Below are positions 50,955-59,880 of a DNA stretch of 64,000 nucleotides, piece by piece. A program made the position numbers and the translations under genes. This DNA is from Paractinoplanes abujensis (GTDB lineage: Bacteria > Actinomycetota > Actinomycetes > Mycobacteriales > Micromonosporaceae): assembly GCF_014204895.1 (NCBI RefSeq), contig NZ_JACHMF010000001.1, forward strand, positions 1,612,001-1,676,000. Reading direction: 5' to 3'. The notes under the pieces were generated by a model. The model searched no databases, was not told where the DNA came from, and was given only the letters and a program-made list of their open reading frames with translations. Positions within the stretch are counted from its first letter, which is position 1. The number at the start of each line of letters is the position of its first letter.

Positions 50955-52074
50955 GCAGCTCGGCGTCGTCGTCGCCGTTCCACCGGGCGCCGCCGAAGAG
51001 CAGCATCCGGGGGCCCGCCGCCACGACTGTGCGGCCGGTGACGTTCTTGCTGGAGGGGTCGCCGGGCCGGTCCCAGGTGCCGGTGGTGGTGTCGAGGACG
51101 GCGTCGGCCGGGCCGGGGTAGAGCGCGCTCGTGGCGGTGCGGGCCCCGCCGGCCCGGGTTTCGGCCTCGAGGGTGAGGCCGCCCGGCGGGTCGGGCAGTG
51201 GTGACCAGGCTCCGGTGGTCGCGTCGACGATGCCGCCGTTGGGGTAGGGCCGCCCCCAGTTGCCGACCTGGCCGCCGTCGGCGCCGCCCAGGGTGGGGTT
51301 GACCAGTTTGCCGCCGGCCAGGAACCACGGGCCGGTGCTGAGCATCGGGGCGTCGGGCAGCCGCCGCCACTGCCGGGTGCCGAGGTCGAGGGCGGCGATC
51401 CGGGTCACGGACGGGCCGTCGGCGCCCGGGTTGGGCACCAGCTTGTGGTCGAAGAGCACCAGTTCGCGTCCGGTCCACGCCATCGAGCGGGCGAAGGCGG
51501 GGCCCAGCGGGTCGTCGGGCAGGGTCGTCCACGTGCCGGTGGCCGGGTCGAGCAGGTAGTCGTCGTCCGGGCCGGCCTCGTCGCTGCCCCCGTACGCGAC
51601 GACGTCGCGGCCCGCGGCGACGAGCCCGAACCCGCGGGCCGGGTCGAACGGCGTGGTCAGCCTGGTCCAGGCGTCCTTGTCGACGTGGTAGAGGAGCAGC
51701 TCGCGACGGGACTCGTACGGGAGAAGGAAGGCGGTCGCCCCGACGACCACACCCTGCGCGCCGAAGGTCGAAGCCGGGGGCGGGGCGATCGTGCGCCACG
51801 TGTCCGTGGCCGGGTCCAGGGCCGCGCTGTCGGTCCGGGGTGCGCCCGGCGGGTACGCGCAGCTCGCGTTGGGCGGGCACGGTGCCGCGTCGCTGCCGCC
51901 GATCAGCAGTACCTCGCGGCCCGTCCACAGCCCCAGCGTCTGCTCCCGCGGCCCGAGCGGGCTGCCGGGGATCTGCCGCCAGCCCGCCGGTGCCGCCTCG
52001 TGACCCGAGGCCTCCGGCGCCGAGCATCCGCCCAGCGCCAGCAGGCCGCAAACAACCCCCGCGATCAGTCTCAT
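50923..52074 (-). CDS. Kelch/galactose-oxidase-like lipoprotein
   Basis: A 383-residue lipoprotein: signal MRLIAGVVCGLLALGGC with lipobox LGGC at residues 14-17, then a beta-propeller built of kelch-like repeats, each with a Gly-Gly pair and a following Trp (VLLIGGSDAA, VVAYGGSDEA, MLLFGGARWN). Six or seven blades are likely. No copper-site Cys/Tyr of true galactose oxidase is evident, so it probably binds rather than oxidises. Start ATG 52074 chosen for the signal; it follows the sigma/HAF genes by 17 bp and may share their transcript. Confidence 0.85.
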   Translation of the reverse strand: MRLIAGVVCGLLALGGCSAPEASGHEAAPAGWRQIPGSPLGPREQTLGLWTGREVLLIGGSDAAPCPPNASCAYPPGAPRTDSAALDPATDTWRTIAPPPASTFGAQGVVVGATAFLLPYESRRELLLYHVDKDAWTRLTTPFDPARGFGLVAAGRDVVAYGGSDEAGPDDDYLLDPATGTWTTLPDDPLGPAFARSMAWTGRELVLFDHKLVPNPGADGPSVTRIAALDLGTRQWRRLPDAPMLSTGPWFLAGGKLVNPTLGGADGGQVGNWGRPYPNGGIVDATTGAWSPLPDPPGGLTLEAETRAGGARTATSALYPGPADAVLDTTTGTWDRPGDPSSKNVTGRTVVAAGPRMLLFGGARWNGDDDAELLNETWVWTPA

Positions 52075-52091
52075 GGCCCTTGGACTGTGTT

Positions 52092-53357
52092 TCAGCCGCC
52101 GCAGTTCCATCGGACCGGGCGGTTCGCCACGCCCTCGGTCTCGTCGGTGTCGGTGGTGTAGCCGGCGGCCACCTTCCCGTCGGCGCTGAACGCGCTGACC
52201 ACGTACTCCTTCATGCCGTGGTAGCGCGGCAGTTTCACGACCTGGTCGCCGGCCACGACCACGACATCGCTGATTCCCCGTACGCCGAGGACCCGCCCGT
52301 TCGTGGCGCCGAGCGCGGGCGGTCCGAGGTCGACGGGCAGCTTCCGGAACGCGCCCGTGGCGATGGTGTACGCGTACGAGGCGAACTCGCGGGAGGAGCC
52401 GTCCGCGCTGTCGCGGCCCGCCCGGCCGTACACCACGCCGTCGCTGATCGATTCGGGCCAGAAGAAGTCCGCCTTCTCCCCGCCGGCGTCGGGCCGCGGG
52501 ATCAGGCGCCCGGTGCCGTCCGGCTGCCACAGATAGCCGGTGCCCAACCTTTCTCTGCCGCGGGAGACGAGCCCGGCGACGGTGCCGTCCTCGTCGATCG
52601 CCTTCGCGGCGCCGCGCGGATACCCGGCCGGCAGCGGCAGTTTCTCGGCGCCGGCCGTGGGTGAGGCCCAGCGCGCCGGCACCCCGTCGGTGAACGGGTC
52701 GCCCAGCTGGCCGACGATGACCCCCGCGTCGTTGACGGCGGCCGCGACGGCCCGCCCGCCGGGCAGCCGGGTCACGGCGTCGACGGAGAACGGCGGTGCG
52801 ATGGTGAACGCCTGCTGCTGGTCGCCGTCGAAGCTGGTGCCGACGGCGAGCCCGGACGAGTTGATGTCCTCCCACGACGCGTCGGCGCCCTCCATCGACA
52901 CCGCCGGCAGCAGCTTCCCGTCCTTCCAGATGACGGTCTGCGAGGGTCCGTCACCGGGGTAGATCCGCCCGGCCAGATAGCGCCCGCTCGGGTCACCCGC
53001 GGTGACCAGCGCCTTCCTGATGCCCCGGGACGGCAGCAGCGTGACCTGGCAGTTCCTGGGCAGCGGCACGGGGGCGGCGACGGCGGTGGAGGCGGCGGTG
53101 GAGGCAGCCGGGCGGGGGACCGGGGCCGGTTCCGTCCGCATCGCCGACACCGCCACCGTGCCGCCGCCGGCCGCGACCGCGGTCACCGCGGCCAGGGCGA
53201 CCCCACCCGACCAGCGCCGCGCGCGGCGGCGCCGGCGGCCCTCGGCCATCGTCCGTGCCACGTCGACGGTCGAGGGCGCGGGCGGCTCGTCGGGCAACGT
53301 CCGCAGGATCCGCACCGCGCGGTCGTCCTCGCTCATGTCCCTGCTCTCCTCGGTCAT
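52092..53357 (-). CDS. Membrane-anchored HAF-repeat protein, probable sigma-factor partner
   Basis: A 421-residue protein: ~55 cytoplasmic residues, a membrane helix (~55-80), an Ala/Pro linker, then an outer propeller of HAF-type repeats, seen as INSSGLAVGTS, VNDAGVIVGQ, IDEDGTVAGL and SADGKVAAGY. Its ATG overlaps the stop of the SigE-family sigma gene by 4 bases, and its cytoplasmic tail before the helix is where an anti-sigma domain would lie, although no zinc HxxxCxxC motif is present. Secreted sensor or anti-sigma role is inferred. Confidence 0.82.
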   Translation of the reverse strand: MTEESRDMSEDDRAVRILRTLPDEPPAPSTVDVARTMAEGRRRRRARRWSGGVALAAVTAVAAGGGTVAVSAMRTEPAPVPRPAASTAASTAVAAPVPLPRNCQVTLLPSRGIRKALVTAGDPSGRYLAGRIYPGDGPSQTVIWKDGKLLPAVSMEGADASWEDINSSGLAVGTSFDGDQQQAFTIAPPFSVDAVTRLPGGRAVAAAVNDAGVIVGQLGDPFTDGVPARWASPTAGAEKLPLPAGYPRGAAKAIDEDGTVAGLVSRGRERLGTGYLWQPDGTGRLIPRPDAGGEKADFFWPESISDGVVYGRAGRDSADGSSREFASYAYTIATGAFRKLPVDLGPPALGATNGRVLGVRGISDVVVVAGDQVVKLPRYHGMKEYVVSAFSADGKVAAGYTTDTDETEGVANRPVRWNCGG

Positions 53358-53875
53358 CGTTGGTCCTGCGCGGCGGTGATCTCGGGCATCTTCTCGTCGA
53401 AGATCTGACGCAGCCGGTCCAGGCCGTGGGCCGACTGGCTCTTCACGGTGCCCTCGGAACAGCCGAGGATCTGGGCCACGTCCTTCACCGGCTGGTCGCA
53501 CAGGTAGCGCAGCACCACGACCGCGCGCTGGCGGGCGGGCAGCCCCAGCAAAGCCTGCCGGACGACCGACGTGTCCTCGGCGGCCGGCGGCGACGCGACC
53601 GGGGCCCGTTCGGGCAGCCGGTCCAGCAGCGCGACCTTCCACCACCCGCGGCGGCGCTCGTCGAGGAAGACCCGGACCAGCATCGTGTTGACGTACGCGT
53701 CGAGGTTCTCCACGTGACTGATCCGCGGCCAGCGGGTGTAGAGCTTGGTCAGGGTCTCCTGCACGACGTCATCCGCGGTGTGCGAGTCACCGCAGAGCAG
53801 GTACGCCGCTCGTCGCATGGCCCCGACCCGGCCGTCCACGAAGGCCAGATAGTCGCTGTCGGTTCTTCTCGGCAT
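53354..53875 (-). CDS. SigE-family ECF sigma factor
   Basis: A 173-residue sigma factor with region 2 (YLLCGDSHTADDVVQETLTKLYTRW) and region 4 (LPARQRAVVVLRYLCDQPVKD; GCSEGTVKSQSAHGLDRLR). The pattern is that of the actinobacterial SigE-type ECF41/TIGR02983 group. It directs transcription of envelope or stress genes; the promoter recognised is not visible. It is the first gene of a unit with the HAF and kelch-like proteins. Confidence 0.93.
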   Translation of the reverse strand: MPRRTDSDYLAFVDGRVGAMRRAAYLLCGDSHTADDVVQETLTKLYTRWPRISHVENLDAYVNTMLVRVFLDERRRGWWKVALLDRLPERAPVASPPAAEDTSVVRQALLGLPARQRAVVVLRYLCDQPVKDVAQILGCSEGTVKSQSAHGLDRLRQIFDEKMPEITAAQDQR

Positions 53876-53975
53876 CCGCCGCCCCGCCCCCTGTCACCGT
53901 CACTGCGTATCCGACGCGGATCGGACGGCGATCGGTTGGGTCGCTCCCCGAAGATTTTCGCGGAAGGATGGTGCC

Positions 53976-54485
53976 ATGACGACGGAACATCTGCGGCGAT
54001 GTGTGGAACTGGCGGCCGAGGCCCTGGCGGCGGGCGACTTCCCGTTCGGCTCGGTGCTGGCCGGGCCGGACGGCCAGGTGCTCGCGGAGGACCGTAACCG
54101 GGAGAACACCGACGCCGACCCGACCGCGCATCCGGAGCTGCGGCTGGCCCGGTGGGCGATCGCCAACGTCCCCGCCGAGGAGCGGGGCGGCTGCACGGTC
54201 TACACCTCGGGGGAGCACTGCCCGATGTGCGCGGCCGCGCACGGGTGGGCCGGGCTGGGCCCGATCGTGTACGCCGCGTCGAGCGCCCAGCTGGCCGGAT
54301 GGCGTACGGGCTGGGGGTCGGCTCCTTCCCCGGTGGCTGTGCTGCCCGTCGGCGACATCGTGAACGGCCTGTCCGTGACGGGCCCGGTCCCGCCGTTCGA
54401 CGACGAGATGCGGGCGCTGCACGAACAGGCCGCGGGCATGTTCAAGGCCGACTACTCCACGGGGCCGGGAGCCGGCGGCGTGTAG
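53976..54485 (+). CDS. Nucleoside/guanine deaminase-like protein
   Basis: A 169-residue zinc-dependent deaminase: zinc-ligand motif HPE (AHPELRLARWA; the usual form is HAE) near residue 51 and TSGEHCPMCAAA, giving the CxxC pair near residue 75. It should deaminate guanine, cytosine or a related base. The 3' end overlaps the convergent VOC gene by 34 bp. Confidence 0.87.
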   Translation: MTTEHLRRCVELAAEALAAGDFPFGSVLAGPDGQVLAEDRNRENTDADPTAHPELRLARWAIANVPAEERGGCTVYTSGEHCPMCAAAHGWAGLGPIVYAASSAQLAGWRTGWGSAPSPVAVLPVGDIVNGLSVTGPVPPFDDEMRALHEQAAGMFKADYSTGPGAGGV

Positions 54486-54820
54486 ACGTTGACGAGCGTG
54501 CCGTCCGGGTCGCGGAACAGCATCGACCGGTTGCCCCAGGGCATGGTGGTCGGCTCCAGCACGAACTCCGGGATGCTCGGGCGCAGCCGGGTGAACTCGG
54601 CGTCCACATCCGCGACCCGGAACTCGACGATGGCCGTGCCGCTGACGGCCCGGTCGAGGAACGGCACGGTGGCGAGCGCGCCGATGGCCAGGGTGGCGCC
54701 CGGCGTGACGAGCTCGGCGAACAGCGGCGTGGGCCGGCGCGCGGTCAGGCCGGTGACCAGTTCGTAGAAGCCGGTCAGCCGGGCGACGTCGGCGGTGATG
54801 AGGCGGATCGAGGTGAGCAT
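54452..54820 (-). CDS. VOC-superfamily protein
   Basis: A 122-residue single-domain glyoxalase/dioxygenase-fold protein with the end motif SMLFRDPDGTLVNVY and a first module beginning SIRLITADVARLTGFYE. Metal or ligand not deducible. ATG 54820 chosen because TAGCGT (54828-54833 on minus) lies 7 bases ahead; an upstream in-frame GTG at 54829 would lie before the transcript start. Divergent from the WYL regulator, with 53 bp between the starts. Confidence 0.87.
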   Translation of the reverse strand: MLTSIRLITADVARLTGFYELVTGLTARRPTPLFAELVTPGATLAIGALATVPFLDRAVSGTAIVEFRVADVDAEFTRLRPSIPEFVLEPTTMPWGNRSMLFRDPDGTLVNVYTPPAPGPVE

Positions 54821-54861
54821 GCCGATCACGCTAGAAGTGATACCGGACAGGGTCCGCCCGG

Positions 54862-54867
54862 TATTGT
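54862..54867 (+). promoter_or_regulatory. -10 element of a probable leaderless promoter (WYL regulator)
   Basis: TATTGT ends 6 bases before ATG 54874. On the opposite strand, TAGCGT at 54828-54833 serves the VOC gene, also leaderless. Confidence 0.55.
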
Positions 54868-54873
54868 CGGAAG

Positions 54874-55800
54874 ATGTCCACTGGTCGCGTGCTGGCCCTG
54901 CTGGAGATCCTGCAGGGCGGCGGCACGCGCACCGCTGCCGACCTGGCCGCGCGGCTCGAGGTCGACGAGCGGACCGTGCGCCGTTACGTCGGCCACCTGC
55001 TCGACCTGGACGTGCCGGTCGAGGCGGTGCGCGGGCGGTACGGCGGCTACCGCCTGGCCCCCGGGTTCCGGATGCCGCCGCTGATGCTGACCGACGAGGA
55101 GGCCCTCGCGGTCCTGCTCAGCCTGAACTCCGCCGCGGGCGAGGCCGCCGGGAGCGCGGCCGCCAAGGTGCGCCGGGTGCTGCCCAAGGCGCTCCAGGCG
55201 CGCATGGCGGCGGTCTTCGCGTCGACCGAGTTCACCGCCGTACGGGCCGCAACCGGCACACCCGAGACGTCCACCCTGCTGCGGCTGGCCGAGGCCGCCC
55301 GGCAGCGGCGATCCCAGCTGATCGGCTACTCGGACCGGGCCGGCCGGGACAGCGAGAGAACCCTTTGCCCGTACGGGATCGTCGCCCATCACGGCCGCTG
55401 GTACGTGACCGGTCACGACGGGTCGTCGGGGGAACTGCGCACGTTCCGGCTCGACCGGATCGGGTGGGTGCGGCCGACGGGGGAGACGTTCGACGTGCCG
55501 GACGACTTCCAGCCGGCCACGACGGTGCTCGCGGGCCTGGCCGGCACGCCGTGGCGCCATCGCGTGGTCGTACGGGTGAACGGATCGGCCGACGACGTGC
55601 GGGCGCGCCTGCCTCGTGGGCTCGCGACGGTGGAACCCGGCGCCGAGCACGGCTGGGTGGTCGTGCGGCTGCGGGCGGAAAGGCTGGACTGGCTGCCCGG
55701 AGTGCTCGGCGGGCTGCGGCTGCCGTTCGTCGTGCGGGAACCGGCGGAGCTGGGCGACCTCGTCCGTACCTGGGCGCGGAACCTCACCGGCCGCCAGTGA
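54874..55800 (+). CDS. HTH-WYL transcriptional regulator
   Basis: A 308-residue regulator: winged helix-turn-helix at residues ~1-60 (RTAADLAARLEVDERTVRRYV; VRGRYGGYRL), then a WYL domain (~130-220, GIVAHHGRWYVTGHD and ELRTFRLDRIGWV). WYL domains bind nucleotides or ssDNA and control stress genes. Divergent from the VOC gene, which it may regulate. Confidence 0.93.
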   Translation: MSTGRVLALLEILQGGGTRTAADLAARLEVDERTVRRYVGHLLDLDVPVEAVRGRYGGYRLAPGFRMPPLMLTDEEALAVLLSLNSAAGEAAGSAAAKVRRVLPKALQARMAAVFASTEFTAVRAATGTPETSTLLRLAEAARQRRSQLIGYSDRAGRDSERTLCPYGIVAHHGRWYVTGHDGSSGELRTFRLDRIGWVRPTGETFDVPDDFQPATTVLAGLAGTPWRHRVVVRVNGSADDVRARLPRGLATVEPGAEHGWVVVRLRAERLDWLPGVLGGLRLPFVVREPAELGDLVRTWARNLTGRQ

Positions 55801-55833
55801 GACGAAAAGCACGCCAGTGACTTTCTCCGGGCC

Positions 55834-55856
55834 TGTACACCAACGTCTGGTAAACA
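55834..55856. promoter_or_regulatory. 23-bp palindromic operator before the alpha/beta hydrolase
   Basis: TGT-NN-ACCA-N5-TGGT-NN-ACA is symmetric around 55845 and ends 6 bp before ATG 55863. A palindrome this close to a start is typical of a repressor site of the TetR kind. Confidence 0.55.
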
Positions 55857-55862
55857 TCGTGC

Positions 55863-56615
55863 ATGGTCTTCGCGTGGTCGGCGGTCGGCGCCGTCGTGGT
55901 CAACGGTGTCCGGCTCGGCTGCCGGGAGGCCGGTGACCCGTCGGGCCGCCCGGTGGTGCTGCTGCACGGGTGCGGAAGCAGCTCCCGTACGTGGGACCGG
56001 CTCGCCGCCCGGCTGAGCGAGCACCGGGTCATCGCCGTCGACCTGCGCGGCCACGCCACCAGCGCCCGGCCGGGCCACTACCCGCTGAGCAGCCTCCGCG
56101 ACGACCTGCTGGGCCTGCTCGAGACCCTCGACCTGCGCGACACCGTCCTGATCGGCCACTCCGTCGGCGCCTACGCCGCGCTCGACGCCGCCCGGCTCGC
56201 CCCGGAGCGCGTCTCCCGCCTGGTGCTGGAGGACCTGGCCGCCCCGCCCCGTACGGCGCAGCCGTCGGTCAAGGGCATCAACCCGTGGCAGGTGCTGACC
56301 GCGGCCCTCGGCATCCTCACCGTCCGGCAGGACTACGACCTGCGGGCCCTGGCCTCCCTGCTGCGGCAGCTGGCCCGCCCCGACGCCGGCTGGTGGGCGC
56401 GGCTCGGCCAGGTCGGCCACCCGACGCTGATCCTGTCGGGCGGTCCCACCAGCTGCATCCCGCCCCGCCGCCTGGCCGAGGCCGCCCTGGCCCTGCCGGA
56501 CGCCCGCCTGACCACGATCCCGGTCGGCCACCGCGTGCACAGCCTGGCCCCGGACCGCTTCGCCACCGAGGTCCTGTCGTTCCTCGCCCAGGCCCCCGTG
56601 GGTGCCGTGTCGTAG
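55863..56615 (+). CDS. Alpha/beta hydrolase
   Basis: A 250-residue enzyme with oxyanion segment LLHGCGSSSRTW, nucleophile Ser in GHSVGAY near residue 102 and His in VGHRVHSL near the end. Broad esterase or haloperoxidase-like family; substrate not deducible. Under a possible repressor palindrome. It converges on the LLM oxidoreductase gene with a 6-bp gap. Confidence 0.88.
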   Translation: MVFAWSAVGAVVVNGVRLGCREAGDPSGRPVVLLHGCGSSSRTWDRLAARLSEHRVIAVDLRGHATSARPGHYPLSSLRDDLLGLLETLDLRDTVLIGHSVGAYAALDAARLAPERVSRLVLEDLAAPPRTAQPSVKGINPWQVLTAALGILTVRQDYDLRALASLLRQLARPDAGWWARLGQVGHPTLILSGGPTSCIPPRRLAEAALALPDARLTTIPVGHRVHSLAPDRFATEVLSFLAQAPVGAVS

Positions 56616-56621
56616 CCGGCA

Positions 56622-57578
56622 TCATCCTGCGGTGACGGCCGACAGCGCGGCGGCCAGCGTCTGCTCCGGGTCGACGGCAGGGTCGTCGCGGATCACGGCG
56701 ACGTCGAGGCCGGCCTCGGCCAGGCGGGCCAGTCCGCGGGCGGCACCGGCGGCGTCCCCGGCCACCGCCACCTCGTCCAGCAGGTCGTCGGTGACCAGGT
56801 CGGCGCGGGGCGCGCCGTCAAGCCAGCCCGCCCGGAAGTGCGCGGCCAGGTCTGCGGGCACCCCGGCCGTCCGGGTGATCAGGTGGTCGCCGTGGACGCC
56901 GAGGAACTGGGCCACCATCGGGCGCAGCCGGTCGCGGGCCCGGGCCGGGTCGTCGTCGACGGCGAGGCCGACGTACGCGGAGACCTCGGCCCCGGCGCCG
57001 ACCCGGGACCGGACCCAGCGCACGTAACCCGGCCCGGCCAGGATGGACAGCAGCAGGCCGTCGGCCACCGCGCCGCCCTCGGTGATCGCGCGCGGGCCTT
57101 TCACGCCCAGCACGATCGGCGGGTCGCGGCGCACCGGCGCGAACGACAACCGGGTGTCCACGGTGAAGAAATCCCCCGCGAACGTGACCGGCTCGCCGGT
57201 CAGCAGCCGCCGGATCAGGCCGACCGATTCGAGCGTGCGCGCGAGGGGCCGGTCGAACGGGATGCCCATCCGGTCGCTCATCCAGTGCGCGTTGCTGGCG
57301 CCCAGCCCGAGCACCGCGCGGCCCCCGCTCAGCTCGTCGAGCGTCGCGAACTCCATGGCGGTCAGCGCCGGATGCCGCGTCCACGGGTTCACCACGCCGA
57401 GACCGATCCGGACCTTCCCCGTACGGGCGGCGACCGCCCCGGCCAGCGCGAACGCCCCACGCTCGAAGTAGTCCTCGGTCAGCCAGACGTCGTCGAACCC
57501 GGCCCGCTCGGCGGCCACCGCGGCCCGGACCGCCCCGGCCGAGTCGCGATGCCCCGAGATCGAGAAGGCCAGCCTCAT
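56622..57578 (-). CDS. LLM-class flavin/F420-dependent oxidoreductase (last gene of five-gene operon)
   Basis: A 318-residue luciferase-like TIM-barrel oxidoreductase: MRLAFSISGHRDSAG at the start, WLTEDYFER, and VLGLGASNAHWM. These enzymes use FMN or F420 to oxidise or monooxygenate small substrates; the family includes RutA, which opens the uracil ring. It starts within the stop of the PLP-enzyme gene (ATGA overlap), so it is translated with it. Shares about the same fold as the LLM protein at 59877 but the two are not near-identical. Confidence 0.9.
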   Translation of the reverse strand: MRLAFSISGHRDSAGAVRAAVAAERAGFDDVWLTEDYFERGAFALAGAVAARTGKVRIGLGVVNPWTRHPALTAMEFATLDELSGGRAVLGLGASNAHWMSDRMGIPFDRPLARTLESVGLIRRLLTGEPVTFAGDFFTVDTRLSFAPVRRDPPIVLGVKGPRAITEGGAVADGLLLSILAGPGYVRWVRSRVGAGAEVSAYVGLAVDDDPARARDRLRPMVAQFLGVHGDHLITRTAGVPADLAAHFRAGWLDGAPRADLVTDDLLDEVAVAGDAAGAARGLARLAEAGLDVAVIRDDPAVDPEQTLAAALSAVTAG

Positions 57579-58786
57579 CGCAGCACCTTGTCCAGGGCCA
57601 TGATCGTCGGCTCGATCACCGGCACCGCGCCGAGCCGGGCCGCGGTGGCGCCGACGTCCTTGAGCCCGGTCGACGTGCCGATCACGACCGCCGTCTCGTC
57701 CGGGCCCAGACCGGCCTTCCGCAGCGCGACCACCGCGGTCACGCTCGACGCCTCCAGGTAGACGCCGCTCGACGCGGCCAGGGCCAGCTGCGCCTGCATG
57801 ATCTCGTCGTCGTCGGGGGTCGCGACGGCCGTGCCGTTGCTGCCGCGCAGGGCGGCCAGGCTCTGCTGGGTGCCGAACGGCGACGCGGTCGAGAACGCCA
57901 CCGACGGCTCGACCGGCACCGGGCCCGCGGTGTCGGAACCGGTGGCCAGCGCCTGGGCGAGGGGACCGAACGGTTCGGCCGCGACGAGCCGGGGCACGCG
58001 CGCGATCACGCCGAGGGCGGCCAGGTCGGCGAACCCGCGGGCGATGCCGGACAGGCCGTCCCCGTACGCGACCGGCACCACCACGACGTCGGGCGGCGTG
58101 GGCAGCTGCTCGATCAGCTCGTACGCGATGGTCTTGTAACCGTCCACCCCGTACGGGTGGGAACCGGCGGGCGGGTCCGCGTAGCCCGACATCGCCATCC
58201 AGCCGCGCGTCCTGACCAGTTCGCCCATCAGGTGCCAGCGGTCGGCCGGCCGGGGCAGGGCGACCACCTCGGCCCCGTACGCCTGCATGAGCGTCTTCAT
58301 CGTGGTCGGCACCGAGGCCAGGGTCAGCACGACGCAGCGCAGACCGGCGCGGGCGGCATACGCGGCCACGGCCGCACCGTGATTGCCCGTGCTCGCCACC
58401 ACCACCGTCTCCGCGCCCAGCTCGACCGCCTTGGTCGTGGCCACCGCGGCCAGGCGGTCCTTGTACGACCAGGTGGGGTTGCGGCTCTCGTCCTTGATCC
58501 ACACTCGTCGCAGGCCGATGCTCTCGGCCAGCCTGGGCAGCTCGACCACCGGCGTGCCGCCCTCGCCCAGGCTGACCGGCGTCACGTCGTCCGCGATCGG
58601 CAGCAGTGCGCGGTAGCGGAACAAGCCCGGCTGATCATCCTGCACGCGCAGGTCGGACAATGCGTACTCCGGCAGGACGTTCGCGCCCACGCAGGCCGGG
58701 CACCCCGCGCCGATCAGCGTCAGCGCCGGCTCCGGATAGGCGACGCCGCACCGGACACAGATCAAGTTCCCCGTGTACGCCGTCAC
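57575..58786 (-). CDS. Threonine-synthase-like PLP enzyme
   Basis: A 403-residue fold-type II PLP enzyme. An N-terminal zinc-ribbon-like CVRCG...CPAC pair (residues 11-14, 29-32) precedes the PLP domain; the PLP lysine lies in NPTWSYKDRLA near residue 108 and STGNHGAAVAAYAA is the phosphate-binding loop. True threonine synthase serves biosynthesis, but its place in a transporter/oxidoreductase operon suggests a beta-replacement or lyase step in breakdown of a nitrogen compound. GTG 58786 overlaps the M24 stop by 4 bases. Confidence 0.88.
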   Translation of the reverse strand: MTAYTGNLICVRCGVAYPEPALTLIGAGCPACVGANVLPEYALSDLRVQDDQPGLFRYRALLPIADDVTPVSLGEGGTPVVELPRLAESIGLRRVWIKDESRNPTWSYKDRLAAVATTKAVELGAETVVVASTGNHGAAVAAYAARAGLRCVVLTLASVPTTMKTLMQAYGAEVVALPRPADRWHLMGELVRTRGWMAMSGYADPPAGSHPYGVDGYKTIAYELIEQLPTPPDVVVVPVAYGDGLSGIARGFADLAALGVIARVPRLVAAEPFGPLAQALATGSDTAGPVPVEPSVAFSTASPFGTQQSLAALRGSNGTAVATPDDDEIMQAQLALAASSGVYLEASSVTAVVALRKAGLGPDETAVVIGTSTGLKDVGATAARLGAVPVIEPTIMALDKVLR

Positions 58787-59880
58787 GCCGGCACCACCAG
58801 CAGGTCGCGCTCGCCGCTGCAGAGCATCTCGTACCCGTCCTCGGTGATCATCACGGTGTCCTCGATCATCATGCCGCCCCAGCCCAGCTCGTAGTACGGC
58901 GTCTCGAAGCAGAACGTCATCCCGGCCCGCAGCGGCGTCGCCCCGCCCGGCGCGATGATCGGCGGCTCGTAGATGGACAACCCGATGCCGTGCCCGCAGT
59001 GCTGCCGCCGGTAGCGCGGCACCCGCGCCCCCGTGCCCTCCAGCCCGAGCCGGAACAGCTCCTCGGCCGTGACGCCGGGCCGGGCCGCGTCGAGCTGGGC
59101 CTGCTCACCCGCGTGGACCGCCGCGTAGACCTGCTGCTGGCGCGCGTCGGGTTCGCCCAGCACGGCCGTGCGCCCGATGTCGGACCAGTAACCGTCGACC
59201 ACGCAGCCCACGTCGAACCGGGCCGTCTCGCCCACCTGCCAGGCCCGGTCGCCCGGCACCACGTCGGCCAGGGCGCTGCGCTCGCCGACGGCGGCCACGA
59301 TGAACCGCGGGTCCGCGCCGCCCTCGGCCATGGTGGCCGCGATGACCGCGGCGAGCTCCCGTTCGGTCGTGCCGGGGCCGGCCGCCACCAGAGCCTTGTG
59401 CACCGCTTCCTCGCACAGCCGGGCCGCGTACCGGAGCAGCTCGACCTCGCCGGGCAGCTTGATCATCCGGGCCTGGGCGGCGACGTCGGTCTCGGCCTCG
59501 CGGACGACACGGGTGCCCGGCGGCAGCCGGCCGAGCGCGGTCTCCAGGGCGCTGTCGAGGTCGGCGTGCCGGTCCGCCATACCGGTCAGCTCGGCGTCGG
59601 GCCCCTCGACGTAGAACCGCCCGAACGGGACGAGCCGATCGACCGGGAGGCCACTCGCGGCGGCCGCCGGGGCGTCGGCGGCGGTGCAGATCAGCCACAG
59701 GTCGTCGCCGGTGACGACCGCGGCCATCCGATGCGTCCGGAAGACCTGGCCGGGCAGGCTGCGGTACCCGGTGGCGTACAGGATGCTCTCGGGCTCGGTG
59801 AGCACCAGGGCGTCGAAGGGCGCGCCGGCCAGACCCGCGCGCAACCGCGCCAGCCGCTGCGCCGCGAGGTCGCCGCTCAT
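58783..59880 (-). CDS. M24-family hydrolase (Xaa-Pro peptidase/creatinase-like)
   Basis: A 365-residue pita-bread-fold enzyme with the five metal/active residues: Asp pair in FDVGCVVDGYWSDIGR, His in HCGHGIGLSIYEPP, and two Glu in CFETPYY and MIEDTVMIT. The M24 family includes Xaa-Pro dipeptidases, creatinase and the ectoine hydrolase DoeA/EutD. The neighbours here favour cleavage of a C-N bond in a cyclic or guanidino compound over peptide turnover. Overlaps both flanking genes by 4 bases. Confidence 0.9.
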   Translation of the reverse strand: MSGDLAAQRLARLRAGLAGAPFDALVLTEPESILYATGYRSLPGQVFRTHRMAAVVTGDDLWLICTAADAPAAAASGLPVDRLVPFGRFYVEGPDAELTGMADRHADLDSALETALGRLPPGTRVVREAETDVAAQARMIKLPGEVELLRYAARLCEEAVHKALVAAGPGTTERELAAVIAATMAEGGADPRFIVAAVGERSALADVVPGDRAWQVGETARFDVGCVVDGYWSDIGRTAVLGEPDARQQQVYAAVHAGEQAQLDAARPGVTAEELFRLGLEGTGARVPRYRRQHCGHGIGLSIYEPPIIAPGGATPLRAGMTFCFETPYYELGWGGMMIEDTVMITEDGYEMLCSGERDLLVVPA

